Of a stretch of 57,113 bases of DNA, positions 45,203 to 52,935 are shown piece by piece; positions within the stretch are counted from its first letter, which is position 1, and every line of letters starts with the position of its first letter. Made by a program: the position numbers and the translations under genes. The notes below the pieces were generated by a model. That model saw nothing but the letters and a program-made list of their open reading frames with translations. It was not told where the DNA came from and searched no databases. The stretch is from Actinomycetales bacterium (GTDB taxonomy: Bacteria; Actinomycetota; Actinomycetes; Actinomycetales; Microbacteriaceae), in NCBI GenBank assembly GCA_015655415.1, contig JAATFB010000055.1:1-57113 (forward strand), read 5' to 3'.

Positions 45203-46128
45203 TCGGGCCGTCCGAGATCTCCCGTCGACTCGAGGCCGCCTCCGACGAGCGAACCCTCACCGCGTTGGGCTTCCGCGAGGACGATCGCGCGGATGTGCGG
45301 CTCGCGATCGAGGCCGCGCTGGCGGACCCGGAACGGCTGGCCGAGATCGGGAGACTGACCGAGCGCCTGCGGGCCGGGATCGGATCGTTCGCCGACTCGG
45401 ATGCTCTCGAGCACCCGGCGGCACGCAGCGAGTGGAGGGGCGTGGGCGTTCTGCCGATGCTCGCCCTGCTGGCGGTCACGGACGACGTTCGAGCCTTCCA
45501 CCGTTCGCGCGGCATCTCCGAGGCCGATTCGACCAGGGCGCTGTCCGACCTCGGCCAACAGGCCTGGGTGCACCGGCGCACGTTCGGCAGTTTCGGCCTT
45601 CACACCTACGAGTGGATGGCGGTGCCGTACTCCGGCAACCTCTACTGGCTGGGACGACTGCAGTTCAACCTGGTGCAGCGCCCGGACGGCTGGGTGGTCT
45701 CGACACACATACCCGAGTCCGGACCCCTGACCCCCGAGTGGGTGGACGACGCGTTCGTGCGGGCGGCCGCCTTCTTTGCCGAGCACTTCCCGGACTATCC
45801 GACGCGGCTGTTCCACTGCGGCTCCTGGCTGCTCGATCCGAAGCTGGCGACGAAGCTGAGGCCGGAGACCAACATCGTCAAGTTCCAGAAGCGCTGGAAG
45901 CTCGAGTCGGAGATCGGTCAAGCCGACGCGGACGCGATCTTCTTCGTGTTCCGCAGGCGCGGTGATGTCGACCGATCGACGCTGCCGCGGGAGACCACTC
46001 TGCAGCGCGCGATCCTCGACGAGCTCGACGCGGGCGGCCACTGGAGCTCCTGGAGCGGCGTCTTGGATCAGGCTCCGTACCGGGCGGCCCGCCATGCGCT
46101 CGGAGACACGAGGGGGAAGAGCAAGTGA
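45199..46128 (+). CDS. Acyltransferase-like protein (NAT_N/GNAT_C, DUF5596 type)
   Basis: 309 aa, GTG start coupled to the ATPase stop. There is no signal peptide or membrane span. The C-terminal half has the features I associate with the GNAT-like C-terminal domain: VVSTHIPESGPLTPEWVDDA, FFAEHFPDYPTRLFHCGSWL, LDPKLATKL, ETNIVKFQKRW and IFFVFRR. The N-terminal helical part (SEISRRLEAASDERTLTALG) fits the NAT_N partner. Proteins of this family are annotated as acyltransferases, but no reaction is established. Its place between a complete glycoside/peptide importer and two sugar dehydrogenases suggests it modifies, or removes an acyl group from, the imported compound (inference). Family identity comes from memory of motifs. 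Confidence 0.6.
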   Translation: MIGPSEISRRLEAASDERTLTALGFREDDRADVRLAIEAALADPERLAEIGRLTERLRAGIGSFADSDALEHPAARSEWRGVGVLPMLALLAVTDDVRAFHRSRGISEADSTRALSDLGQQAWVHRRTFGSFGLHTYEWMAVPYSGNLYWLGRLQFNLVQRPDGWVVSTHIPESGPLTPEWVDDAFVRAAAFFAEHFPDYPTRLFHCGSWLLDPKLATKLRPETNIVKFQKRWKLESEIGQADADAIFFVFRRRGDVDRSTLPRETTLQRAILDELDAGGHWSSWSGVLDQAPYRAARHALGDTRGKSK

Positions 46129-47102
46129 AACCATCCACTGTCGGCCTGGTCGGCGCGGGCGGAATCGCGGGGGTGCACCTCTCCGGGTGGCTGTCCCTCG
46201 GCTTCGAGGTGGTCGTCCACGCGAACGACGGGCAGGCGCCCGTGCTCACGAGGCGCTACGGCGGGCGCGCCGTCGGGTCGCTCGACGAGCTGCTGGAGGC
46301 CGCCGACATCGTCGATGTCGCCACGCCGACCCACACCCATCGCGCGGTGGTCGAACGCGCCGCCGAGGCCCGCAAACACGTGGTGTGCGAGAAGCCGATG
46401 GCTCTGACGGTCGCCGACAGTGCCGCGATGATCGCGGCCTGCGAGGGCGCCGGCGTTCGACTGTTCCCGGCCCACGTGGTGCGGTACTTCCCCGCATACG
46501 CCGTGATGCAGTCCGCGGTCGCCGCCGGGCGGATCGGGCGGCCGGCCGTGCAACGGTACTTCCGCATCGGTGCCGCGCCCTCGCGCCCCTGGTTCCGCGA
46601 TCGCACGCTGTCCGGCGGTATGGCCATGGACCAGATGATCCACGACTTCGACCTGGCACGCTGGGTCGCCGGTGACGTCGAGGCGGTCTACGCCACCCAG
46701 GCGGGCGACGAGACCGCGAGCTCCACGACGGTGCAGGCCATCCTGCGGCACCGCTCGGGCACGGTCAGCCACATCAACGGCGTCTGGGGAAGACCGACCC
46801 TGAGGTTCCACACCGGGTTCTCGGTCGCGGGATCCGAGGGTCTGCTCGAGCACGACTCGCTTCGGCATGGCGTGCTCGGCTACGACGGGCTCTCGGATGC
46901 GGAGCAGGCGAGCTATCTGCCTCCGGTCGATGCGAGCTCGAGTCCGTACACCGCCGAGCTGTCGGACTTCGCCGGAGCCATCCGCGACGGCCGTACCGCC
47001 CGGGTCTCGGCAGAGGACGGAGTGGAGGCCGTGCGCATCGCGACGGCCGTGAACCGCTCCCTCGACGAGCACACGGCGATCGCCCTGGAGGACCTGGCAT
47101 GA
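46125..47102 (+). CDS. Gfo/Idh/MocA-family oxidoreductase (second of three)
   Basis: 325 aa, GTG start at 46125 overlapping the acyltransferase-like stop. The Rossmann start is TVGLVGAGGIAGVHLSGWLS. HVVCEKPMALTVADSAAMI holds the EKP Lys. The substrate-side motif is GGMAMDQMIHDFDLARWVAG. SGTVSHINGVWGRPTLRFH lies in the C-terminal domain. Paralogous to, but clearly diverged from, the following gene. The tandem suggests two successive or alternative oxidation/reduction steps. Confidence 0.9.
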   Translation: MKPSTVGLVGAGGIAGVHLSGWLSLGFEVVVHANDGQAPVLTRRYGGRAVGSLDELLEAADIVDVATPTHTHRAVVERAAEARKHVVCEKPMALTVADSAAMIAACEGAGVRLFPAHVVRYFPAYAVMQSAVAAGRIGRPAVQRYFRIGAAPSRPWFRDRTLSGGMAMDQMIHDFDLARWVAGDVEAVYATQAGDETASSTTVQAILRHRSGTVSHINGVWGRPTLRFHTGFSVAGSEGLLEHDSLRHGVLGYDGLSDAEQASYLPPVDASSSPYTAELSDFAGAIRDGRTARVSAEDGVEAVRIATAVNRSLDEHTAIALEDLA

Positions 47103-48112
47103 GAGTCGGCATCATCTCGTTCGCGCACACGCACGCGCTCGGCTACGCGTCCATACTGCGCGATCGTGCCGACGTGGAATGCGTCGTCACCGACCCGGGG
47201 CATGTCGACCGGCCGGCGGGCGAATCCGGCGGCCGGGAGCTGGCGGAGAGCATCGGCGTGGGGTACGCCGACACGCTCGAGGAGCTGCTCGCCTGGCGCC
47301 CGGAGGCGGTGATCGTGTGCTCGGAGAACGTGCGACACGTCGACGACGTGGAGCTGGCGGCGGCGGCCGGCGCGCACATCCTCTGCGAGAAGCCGCTCGC
47401 CACCACGCGTGAGGATGCATCTCGCATCGTCGACGCCTGCGAGCGCGCCGGCGTGCTCTTGATGACGGCCTTCCCGGTGCGGTTCACCGCCCAGTACGGG
47501 GAGTTGAGGCATCGGGTGCGCAGCGGCGCGATGGGCGAGATTCTGAGCATCAGCGGGGCGAACAACGGAAAGCTGCCCGTCGAGCGGGCGTGGTTCGCCG
47601 ACCCCGCGCTGGCGGGCGGCGGTGCCGTCGCCGACCACACCGTCCACATCGCCGACCTCGTCTTCGGTCTCTTCCCCGACGCCGAGGCGACCGAGGTCTT
47701 CGCGGTCGCGAATCATCTGCTGAAGCCCGCCCGCGAGGCCGAGACGGCCGGACTCGTCTCCATCCGCTACTCCAACGGCATCACGGCGGTCATCGACTGC
47801 AGCTGGTCTGTTCCCGACCACTACCCCACCTGGGGCGGCCTCACCCTGCGCGTGATCGCCGAGGACGGCATCGCCGAGCTGGCCCCCTTCGCCGAACGCG
47901 TCGACGGTTTCACCGAGCTGGACCGCTCGCCGCTCTGGCTCCCCTATGGCCAGGACCTCGATGCCGCGATGCTCGACGAATTCCTCGGAGCCGTCTCCGA
48001 GGGCCGCCAGCCCACCCCCAGCGGCCGCGACGGCCAGCGCGCCCTCGAGGTGGTGCTCGCCGCCTACGAGTCGATCGAGACGGGAAGGCCGGCGGCAGTT
48101 CGCGCGCTGTGA
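47099..48112 (+). CDS. Gfo/Idh/MocA-family oxidoreductase (third of three)
   Basis: 337 aa, ATGA overlap with the preceding dehydrogenase. The N-terminus MRVGIISFAHTHALGYASIL departs from the usual GxGxxG: the nucleotide loop reads ISFAHTHA. Cofactor binding may therefore be altered or the protein may act as an isomerase-like relative; many annotated family members share this SFAHxHA start. HILCEKPLATT is normal. GGGAVADHTVHIADLVFGLF carries the conserved Asp/His. The last gene of the large operon; 338 bp separate it from the tetritol genes. Confidence 0.88.
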   Translation: MRVGIISFAHTHALGYASILRDRADVECVVTDPGHVDRPAGESGGRELAESIGVGYADTLEELLAWRPEAVIVCSENVRHVDDVELAAAAGAHILCEKPLATTREDASRIVDACERAGVLLMTAFPVRFTAQYGELRHRVRSGAMGEILSISGANNGKLPVERAWFADPALAGGGAVADHTVHIADLVFGLFPDAEATEVFAVANHLLKPAREAETAGLVSIRYSNGITAVIDCSWSVPDHYPTWGGLTLRVIAEDGIAELAPFAERVDGFTELDRSPLWLPYGQDLDAAMLDEFLGAVSEGRQPTPSGRDGQRALEVVLAAYESIETGRPAAVRAL

Positions 48113-48450
48113 GGTGTGCCGGGCGCGCACGCGGTCGAGACGCCCGCGGTGGGGGCCCGAGCTGGTCGCCCTCGCCCTGTCGGCGGACGTAGGGGCCATC
48201 CTTCGCACGGCAGCGTCCGGCGTGCAGGACGCGTCTGCCCGGCGGCATGCGGCGAGGAGCGCTGGGTTGACACGCGCTCGCACCCGGGTTAGATTTCCCA
48301 TGATTTGATATCAACATCACACAAAAGCTAACATCGGCATTCGAGTCGGACAGCGGCGCCGAGCCGGCGCCCGACTCCCCGATGGAAGATTCGCAGCGCG
48401 GCGCCCCGCATCCTCGTGGACACCACGCCGAGACAGGAGCGTCGAAGAAG
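48113..48450 (+). promoter_or_regulatory. Tetritol operon promoter and operator region
   Basis: No gene is visible in this 338-bp gap. TTGACA (48267-48272), a 17-nt spacer and TAGATT (48290-48295) form a strong sigma-70-type promoter for the dehydrogenase gene. The perfect palindrome TTGATATCAA (48305-48314) lies over the expected transcription start. GTTAG (48288-48292) and CTAAC (48328-48332) form a wider inverted pair around it. Repressor binding here, probably by the DeoR protein encoded at the operon end, would block initiation. Confidence 0.6.
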
Positions 48451-49470
48451 ATGCGCGCAGTGGTATTCGGGGCCCCAGGCTCGCTCGCGCTCCGCGAAGC
48501 ACCCGACCCGACCCCGGGGCCCAAGGACGTCGTGATCGAGGTCGCCGCCGTCGGGATCTGCGGCACGGACACACACGTGTTCGACGGCGAGTTCGAGGGG
48601 ACCGTCTTCCCCTTGATCCCGGGGCACGAGGCCAGCGGCACGGTGGTCGAGATCGGCTCCGACGTGACGACAGTCGCCGTCGGCGCCCACGTAGTCGTCA
48701 ACCCGAGCACGACGTGCGGCGAATGCGAGTTCTGCCTGAACGGAAAGAGCAACCTCTGCCGCAACTGGAACGGCCTCGGCGTCGTGGCAAGCGACGGCGC
48801 GTCCGCACAGTTCATCAAGGCGCCGGTCGCCAACGTGTTCACGCTCAAGGAGTCCACCGACCTGTACAACGCCGCGCTGATCGAGCCGTTGGCCTGCGCC
48901 ATCCGGGGCTACGACATCCTGCCCCGCAGGATGGGGGAGCACTACCTCGTCTACGGCTCGGGAACGATGGGCCTGCTGATGGCGCAGCTCGCGCCACGTG
49001 CCGGCGCGGCCAGCGTCACCATCGTCGACACCAACCCGAACCGTCTGCAGGTGGCACGCAAGGTCGGCGTCGAGCACATCCACGGCAGCGCAGACGAGGC
49101 GGACCGGCACAAGTGGGATGTCATCATCGACTGCACGGGCGTCGTCCGCGCCGTCGAGGACGGGCTACCTCGAGTCAAGGCGGGCGGCACGTTCCAGCAC
49201 TTCGGAGTGGCGCCGGTGGAGGCGAAGGCGAACTACTCGCCGTTCCGGGTCTACCGCGACGAGATCAACATCGTCGGGACGATGGCGGTGCTCAACTCGT
49301 TCGGTCGCGCCGTGGAGATGTTCGAGGCCGGCGCCATCAACCCGAAGCCGATGATCAGCCACTCCTTCACGCTCGAGGACTACGCCGATGCGCTGCGGAT
49401 GTTCCGCGCGGGCACCGGCCGCAAGCTGCAGATCCGCCCGAACGACACCGAATCGCGGGTGTTCGTCTGA
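48451..49470 (+). CDS. eltD: Zinc-dependent tetritol dehydrogenase (erythritol/L-threitol dehydrogenase-like)
   Basis: Medium-chain zinc alcohol dehydrogenase, 339 aa from the ATG at 48451 (MRAVVFGAPG). The open frame to 48382 encodes an unconserved tail. Catalytic zinc ligands are C37 (GICGTDTH), H59 and E60 (GHEASG). The structural zinc cysteines are C89, C92, C95 and C103. The NAD-binding loop is VYGSGTMGLLMAQLA. It would oxidise erythritol or threitol to erythrulose. The assignment rests on operon context: kinase, RpiB-like and TPI-like isomerases follow in the order known from mycobacterial tetritol catabolism. Sorbitol-type dehydrogenases look similar, so substrate is inferred. Confidence 0.72.
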   Translation: MRAVVFGAPGSLALREAPDPTPGPKDVVIEVAAVGICGTDTHVFDGEFEGTVFPLIPGHEASGTVVEIGSDVTTVAVGAHVVVNPSTTCGECEFCLNGKSNLCRNWNGLGVVASDGASAQFIKAPVANVFTLKESTDLYNAALIEPLACAIRGYDILPRRMGEHYLVYGSGTMGLLMAQLAPRAGAASVTIVDTNPNRLQVARKVGVEHIHGSADEADRHKWDVIIDCTGVVRAVEDGLPRVKAGGTFQHFGVAPVEAKANYSPFRVYRDEINIVGTMAVLNSFGRAVEMFEAGAINPKPMISHSFTLEDYADALRMFRAGTGRKLQIRPNDTESRVFV

Positions 49471-49910
49471 TGGGCGAGGCGGCCTCGCCGCGCGGCGCCT
49501 CCGCCGCGCCCGGCACTGCGGACGTCCCCCCGACTGCCGCCCTGCTTGAAGCCGGCACCAGGGTCGCGAGCAGCAAGTCGTCGACCGCCGAGGATGACGG
49601 CGGCATCGATGCCGTGACCTGCGGCAGGACCGAGTCTCCGAAGGTGCGAACGAGCATCATCGAACGCGGGATGCCCGCTCCCACGCTCGCTACGGCGATG
49701 GCCGAGGAGCCGAGCGCGGCGGGCAGGAAGCACGGAGTGCCGGGAACGACCGGCCAGGTGATATCCGTGAACCTCACCGGCGTGGTCTCCGGCAAGACCG
49801 CCACCCACGCTGAAGCAGTGGGGCATCCGGTTCCGCCGCCGTTGCATCGACCGGAGGGACCCCCCACTCCCCTCCCGGAGACCATCTCGAGCCTGGAGAC
49901 CACAGCATGA
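49470..49910 (+). CDS. Uncharacterised 146-aa protein inside the tetritol operon
   Basis: Starts MGEAASPRGASAAPGTADVP; its ATG overlaps the dehydrogenase stop (TGATG) and its stop overlaps the kinase start (ATGA). Third codon positions are strongly G/C along the whole length, as in neighbouring genes, which argues that it is translated. I recognise no family. The first 45 residues are Ala/Ser/Pro-rich. The middle (KVRTSIIERGMPAPTLATAM, GTTGQVISVNLTGVV) looks foldable. The end is Pro-rich (HPVPPPLHRPEGPPTPLPET). No signal peptide, membrane span or metal motif. A long open frame also exists on the opposite strand here, so a protein-level check is needed. Confidence 0.5.
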   Translation: MGEAASPRGASAAPGTADVPPTAALLEAGTRVASSKSSTAEDDGGIDAVTCGRTESPKVRTSIIERGMPAPTLATAMAEEPSAAGRKHGVPGTTGQVISVNLTGVVSGKTATHAEAVGHPVPPPLHRPEGPPTPLPETISSLETTA

Positions 49911-51664
49911 CCTACCTGTACAACGACCCTGCGGACTTCGCCGATGAGCTTGTCGACGGCTTCGTCGCCGCGAACTCCCGCTGGGTGCGCCGCGTGCCCG
50001 GGGGCGTGGTGCGCGCCGGGAGGCCGCATCCGGGGCAGGTCGCGGTGGTCATCGGCGGCGGCTCGGGGCACTACCCGGCGTTCGCCGGGCTGGTCGGATC
50101 CGGCCTCGCTCACGGGGCGGCGATGGGCAACCTGTTCGCCTCGCCCTCCGCCCAGCAGGTGCACTCGGTGGCGAGGGCCGCCGAGAACGGCGGCGGCGTG
50201 CTGCTGAGCTACGGCAACTACGCCGGTGACGTGCTGAACTTCGATCAAGCGCAGGAGCGGCTGATCGAAGAAGGCGTCCCGTGTCGCACCGTCGTCGTCA
50301 CCGACGACGTCTCCAGCGCCTCCGTCGAGGAGCTGCGGAAGCGGCGTGGCATCGCGGGCGACCTCGTGGTGTTCAAGGTCGCCGGAGCTGCCGCGCAGGA
50401 GGGCGCCGACCTCGACGCGGTCGCCGCGGTCGCCGAACGCGCCAACGACCGCACCCGCTCGTTCGGAGTGGCGTTCTCCGGCTGCACTCTCCCCGGCGCC
50501 TCCGAGCCGCTGTTCGTCGTGCCGGCGGGCCGGATGGCCGTCGGCATGGGTATCCACGGCGAGCCCGGCATCGAGGAGACCGACATCCCGACCGCCGACG
50601 AGCTCGCCGGGATGCTCGTCGACCGGCTCTTGACCGAGGAACCGGCCGACTCCAACGGCCGGATCGCCGTCATCCTCAACGGACTGGGCTCGGTGAAGTA
50701 CGAGGAGCTGTTCGTTCTCTATCGTGGCGTGTCGGCGCGACTGGTCGAGCACGGTCTCACCATCGTCGAGCCCGAGGTCGGGGAGCTCGTCACGAGCTTC
50801 CAGATGGCCGGCGTCTCGCTCACCCTGTGCTGGCTCGACGACGAGCTCGAACGGCTGTGGCGGGCGCCGGCATCCACCCCCGGGTACCGCAAGGGAGCCG
50901 TGTGCGACGCAGCGTCCGCCGACGGGGCGGAGGACGAGCTCGCGGTGACGGATACCACAGGCGGTCGGCCCGAGGGGGAGGATGTCATTCCGCCGGCGTC
51001 CGAGGACTCCCGTCACGCGGCCGAGGTCGTCGTGCGCGCCCTCGTCGCCGCCCGCACCGCCATCGAAGCCGACGTCGATGAACTGGGCAGACTGGACGCC
51101 ATCGCCGGCGACGGCGACCACGGCATCGGCATGCAGCGCGGTGTCGCGGCGGCCGCCACCGCGGCCGAAGAGGCGTTCGCGCGCGGCGCGGGTGCGGGCA
51201 CGGTGCTCACCAGGGCTGGCGACGCATGGGCCGATCGCGCAGGCGGCACCTCCGGCGCGCTCTGGGGCATCGGGCTGCGCGCACTGGGTGCCGCGGTCGG
51301 CGACGACGCCCAGCCACACGCGGCCCAGGTGGCGACCGGCATCCGCGACGCGCTTGAGCAGATAATGCGATTTGGCAAGGCGCAGGTCGGCGACAAGACC
51401 CTGCTCGACACGCTCGCGCCGTTCAGCGCAGCCCTGGACCGGTCCGTCCAGAGCGGCGCGGCACTGGCGGCGGCGTGGGGCGAGGCGACGGCCGTCGCCG
51501 ACGACGCAGCCCGCGCCACCGCACAGCTCACGCCGAAGATCGGACGCGCCCGGCCGCACACCGAGAAAAGCCTCGGCACGCCCGATCCTGGCGCGATCTC
51601 GATGGCGCTGATCCTCCGCGCCGTGCACCGTGTTCTTCTCGAGAAGGGATCCCCGGATGACTGA
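49907..51664 (+). CDS. lerK: DhaK-DhaL fusion kinase (L-/D-erythrulose kinase-like)
   Basis: ATP-dependent dihydroxyacetone-kinase family enzyme with both domains in one chain, 585 aa. The DhaK part (about 1-330) has [41 protein letters not shown] and [13 protein letters not shown]. The DhaL part (about 365-585) has the nucleotide/Mg motif [42 protein letters not shown] and [16 protein letters not shown]-like residues. In M. smegmatis such kinases phosphorylate L-erythrulose (LerK) or D-erythrulose (DerK). The isomerase pair downstream fits LerK, but the stereochemistry cannot be read from sequence. Coupled to its neighbours by short overlaps. Confidence 0.82.
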   Translation: MTYLYNDPADFADELVDGFVAANSRWVRRVPGGVVRAGRPHPGQVAVVIGGGSGHYPAFAGLVGSGLAHGAAMGNLFASPSAQQVHSVARAAENGGGVLLSYGNYAGDVLNFDQAQERLIEEGVPCRTVVVTDDVSSASVEELRKRRGIAGDLVVFKVAGAAAQEGADLDAVAAVAERANDRTRSFGVAFSGCTLPGASEPLFVVPAGRMAVGMGIHGEPGIEETDIPTADELAGMLVDRLLTEEPADSNGRIAVILNGLGSVKYEELFVLYRGVSARLVEHGLTIVEPEVGELVTSFQMAGVSLTLCWLDDELERLWRAPASTPGYRKGAVCDAASADGAEDELAVTDTTGGRPEGEDVIPPASEDSRHAAEVVVRALVAARTAIEADVDELGRLDAIAGDGDHGIGMQRGVAAAATAAEEAFARGAGAGTVLTRAGDAWADRAGGTSGALWGIGLRALGAAVGDDAQPHAAQVATGIRDALEQIMRFGKAQVGDKTLLDTLAPFSAALDRSVQSGAALAAAWGEATAVADDAARATAQLTPKIGRARPHTEKSLGTPDPGAISMALILRAVHRVLLEKGSPDD

Positions 51665-52127
51665 ACGACTGCGCATCGTCGTCGGCAGCGACGACGCCGG
51701 CTTCGACTACAAGGAGGTGCTGAAGGCCGACCTGCGGGCGAGTGACCTCGTCGCGTCCGTCGAGGATGTCGGCGTCGACGCCTCGGGTCATACGCCGTAC
51801 CCGAGGATCGCCATCGCCGCGGCCACGATGGTTGCCGACGGCAAGGCCGATCGGGCCCTGCTGGTGTGCGGGACCGGGCTCGGCGTCGCCATATCGGCCA
51901 ACAAGGTGCCCGGAATCCGTGCCGTGACCGCGCACGACAGCTACTCGGTGGAGCGCGCGGTGCTCAGCAACAACGCGCAGGTGCTCACCTTCGGCCAGCG
52001 CGTCGTCGGCCTCGAGCTGGCACGACGCCTGGCCAGGGAGTGGCTCACATACCGGTTCGACGAGAGCTCGGCGTCGGCCGACAAAGTGAAGGTGCTCACC
52101 GACTACGAGCGGGACGGCTCGTGCTGA
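51657..52127 (+). CDS. derI: RpiB/LacAB-family isomerase (D-erythrulose 4-phosphate isomerase-like)
   Basis: 156 aa, ATG at 51657, overlapping the kinase stop by 8 nt. The RpiB fold is clear: [40 protein letters not shown] (active-site Cys and anion hole), [20 protein letters not shown] and LTFGQRVVG. The usual SDHAG is SDDAG, as expected for the tetrose-phosphate branch (EryI/DerI) rather than ribose-5-phosphate isomerase. It would convert D-erythrulose 4-phosphate to D-erythrose 4-phosphate, feeding the pentose phosphate pathway. Confidence 0.8.
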   Translation: MTERLRIVVGSDDAGFDYKEVLKADLRASDLVASVEDVGVDASGHTPYPRIAIAAATMVADGKADRALLVCGTGLGVAISANKVPGIRAVTAHDSYSVERAVLSNNAQVLTFGQRVVGLELARRLAREWLTYRFDESSASADKVKVLTDYERDGSC

Positions 52128-52128
52128 G

Positions 52129-52935
52129 GTGATCGAGAGCCTTGAGGGCCGCCGCCGCGTCGCATCCGTCTTCATCGGGGTGAGCCTGAAGGCGTATTTC
52201 GACCACGATCAGACCGTGCAGTGGTGCCGACAGGTGCACGACGCTCTGGCCGAGCATCCGTACTTCCGGTTGCCCCGCAGCGAGCTCGTCGTGCTGCCGG
52301 CCTTCCCCTCCCTCGCCGCGGCGAGGGAGATCTTCCGCGACGACCCGATAGCGCTCGGTGCACAGAACCTCTGGCACGAGGACCGCGGAGCGTTCACCGG
52401 CGAGGTCGGGGGCCCTGCGCTGCGTCAGGTGGGCTGCACGTATGTCGAAGTCGGGCACGCCGAGCGACGGTCGCTCTTCGGCGAGGACGACGCCACCGTC
52501 GAGCGCAAGGTCGCCGCCGCCGTGCGCAACCGCCTCACCCCGATCCTGTGCGTCGGCGAGCGGCAGCGCGTGGATGTGGATGCCGCGGCCCGGATCTGCA
52601 TCGAGCTGGTGGAGCGCGGGCTGGAGCAGACCGTGCGTGCCGGGGTCGAGCGCCGCATCGTGGTCGCCTACGAACCGCAATGGGCGATCGGCGCGCAGCA
52701 TCCCGCCCCCGTCGAGCACATCGCCGGTGTCGGCGCCACGGTGCGCAGCTGGCTCGACGGGCACCCGCTGCTCGCCGGAAGCGTGATCTACGGGGGAAGC
52801 GCCGGGCCCGGACTGTGGACCGAGCTGCACGGGCACCTGGACGGCCTGTTCCTCGGGCGGTTCGCACACGACGCGCATGCGCTGCGCGGCGTCTTGGATG
52901 AGGTGGCCGCTCTCACGGGACGATGGACCACATGA
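52129..52935 (+). CDS. lerI: Triosephosphate isomerase-like protein (L-erythrulose 1-phosphate isomerase-like)
   Basis: 268-aa TIM barrel of the TPI family, GTG start 1 nt after the preceding stop. The catalytic residues are recognisable: Lys in FIGVSLKAYFDH (TPI has NWK), His in EVGHAERRSLFGED (TPI GHSERR) and Glu in VVAYEPQWAIG. The phosphate loop is VIYGGSAGPGLW. The altered first motif and the place in a tetrulose operon point to L-erythrulose 1-phosphate isomerase (LerI/EryH) rather than glycolytic TPI, which should be encoded with gapA/pgk elsewhere. Its stop overlaps the DeoR start. Confidence 0.8.
   Translation: MIESLEGRRRVASVFIGVSLKAYFDHDQTVQWCRQVHDALAEHPYFRLPRSELVVLPAFPSLAAAREIFRDDPIALGAQNLWHEDRGAFTGEVGGPALRQVGCTYVEVGHAERRSLFGEDDATVERKVAAAVRNRLTPILCVGERQRVDVDAAARICIELVERGLEQTVRAGVERRIVVAYEPQWAIGAQHPAPVEHIAGVGATVRSWLDGHPLLAGSVIYGGSAGPGLWTELHGHLDGLFLGRFAHDAHALRGVLDEVAALTGRWTT

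Noticed and set aside
46125-48112. Reading the tandem Gfo/Idh/MocA genes as part of the tetritol operon
   Set aside because: They end 338 bp before the tetritol dehydrogenase, which has its own strong promoter, and they overlap the Dpp/acyltransferase operon instead.
49367-51676. Minus-strand open frame of 769 codons opposite the orphan and kinase
   Set aside because: The kinase on the plus strand is certain. The part opposite the orphan looks fairly protein-like but has no start signal or coupling, so the plus-strand frame was preferred.
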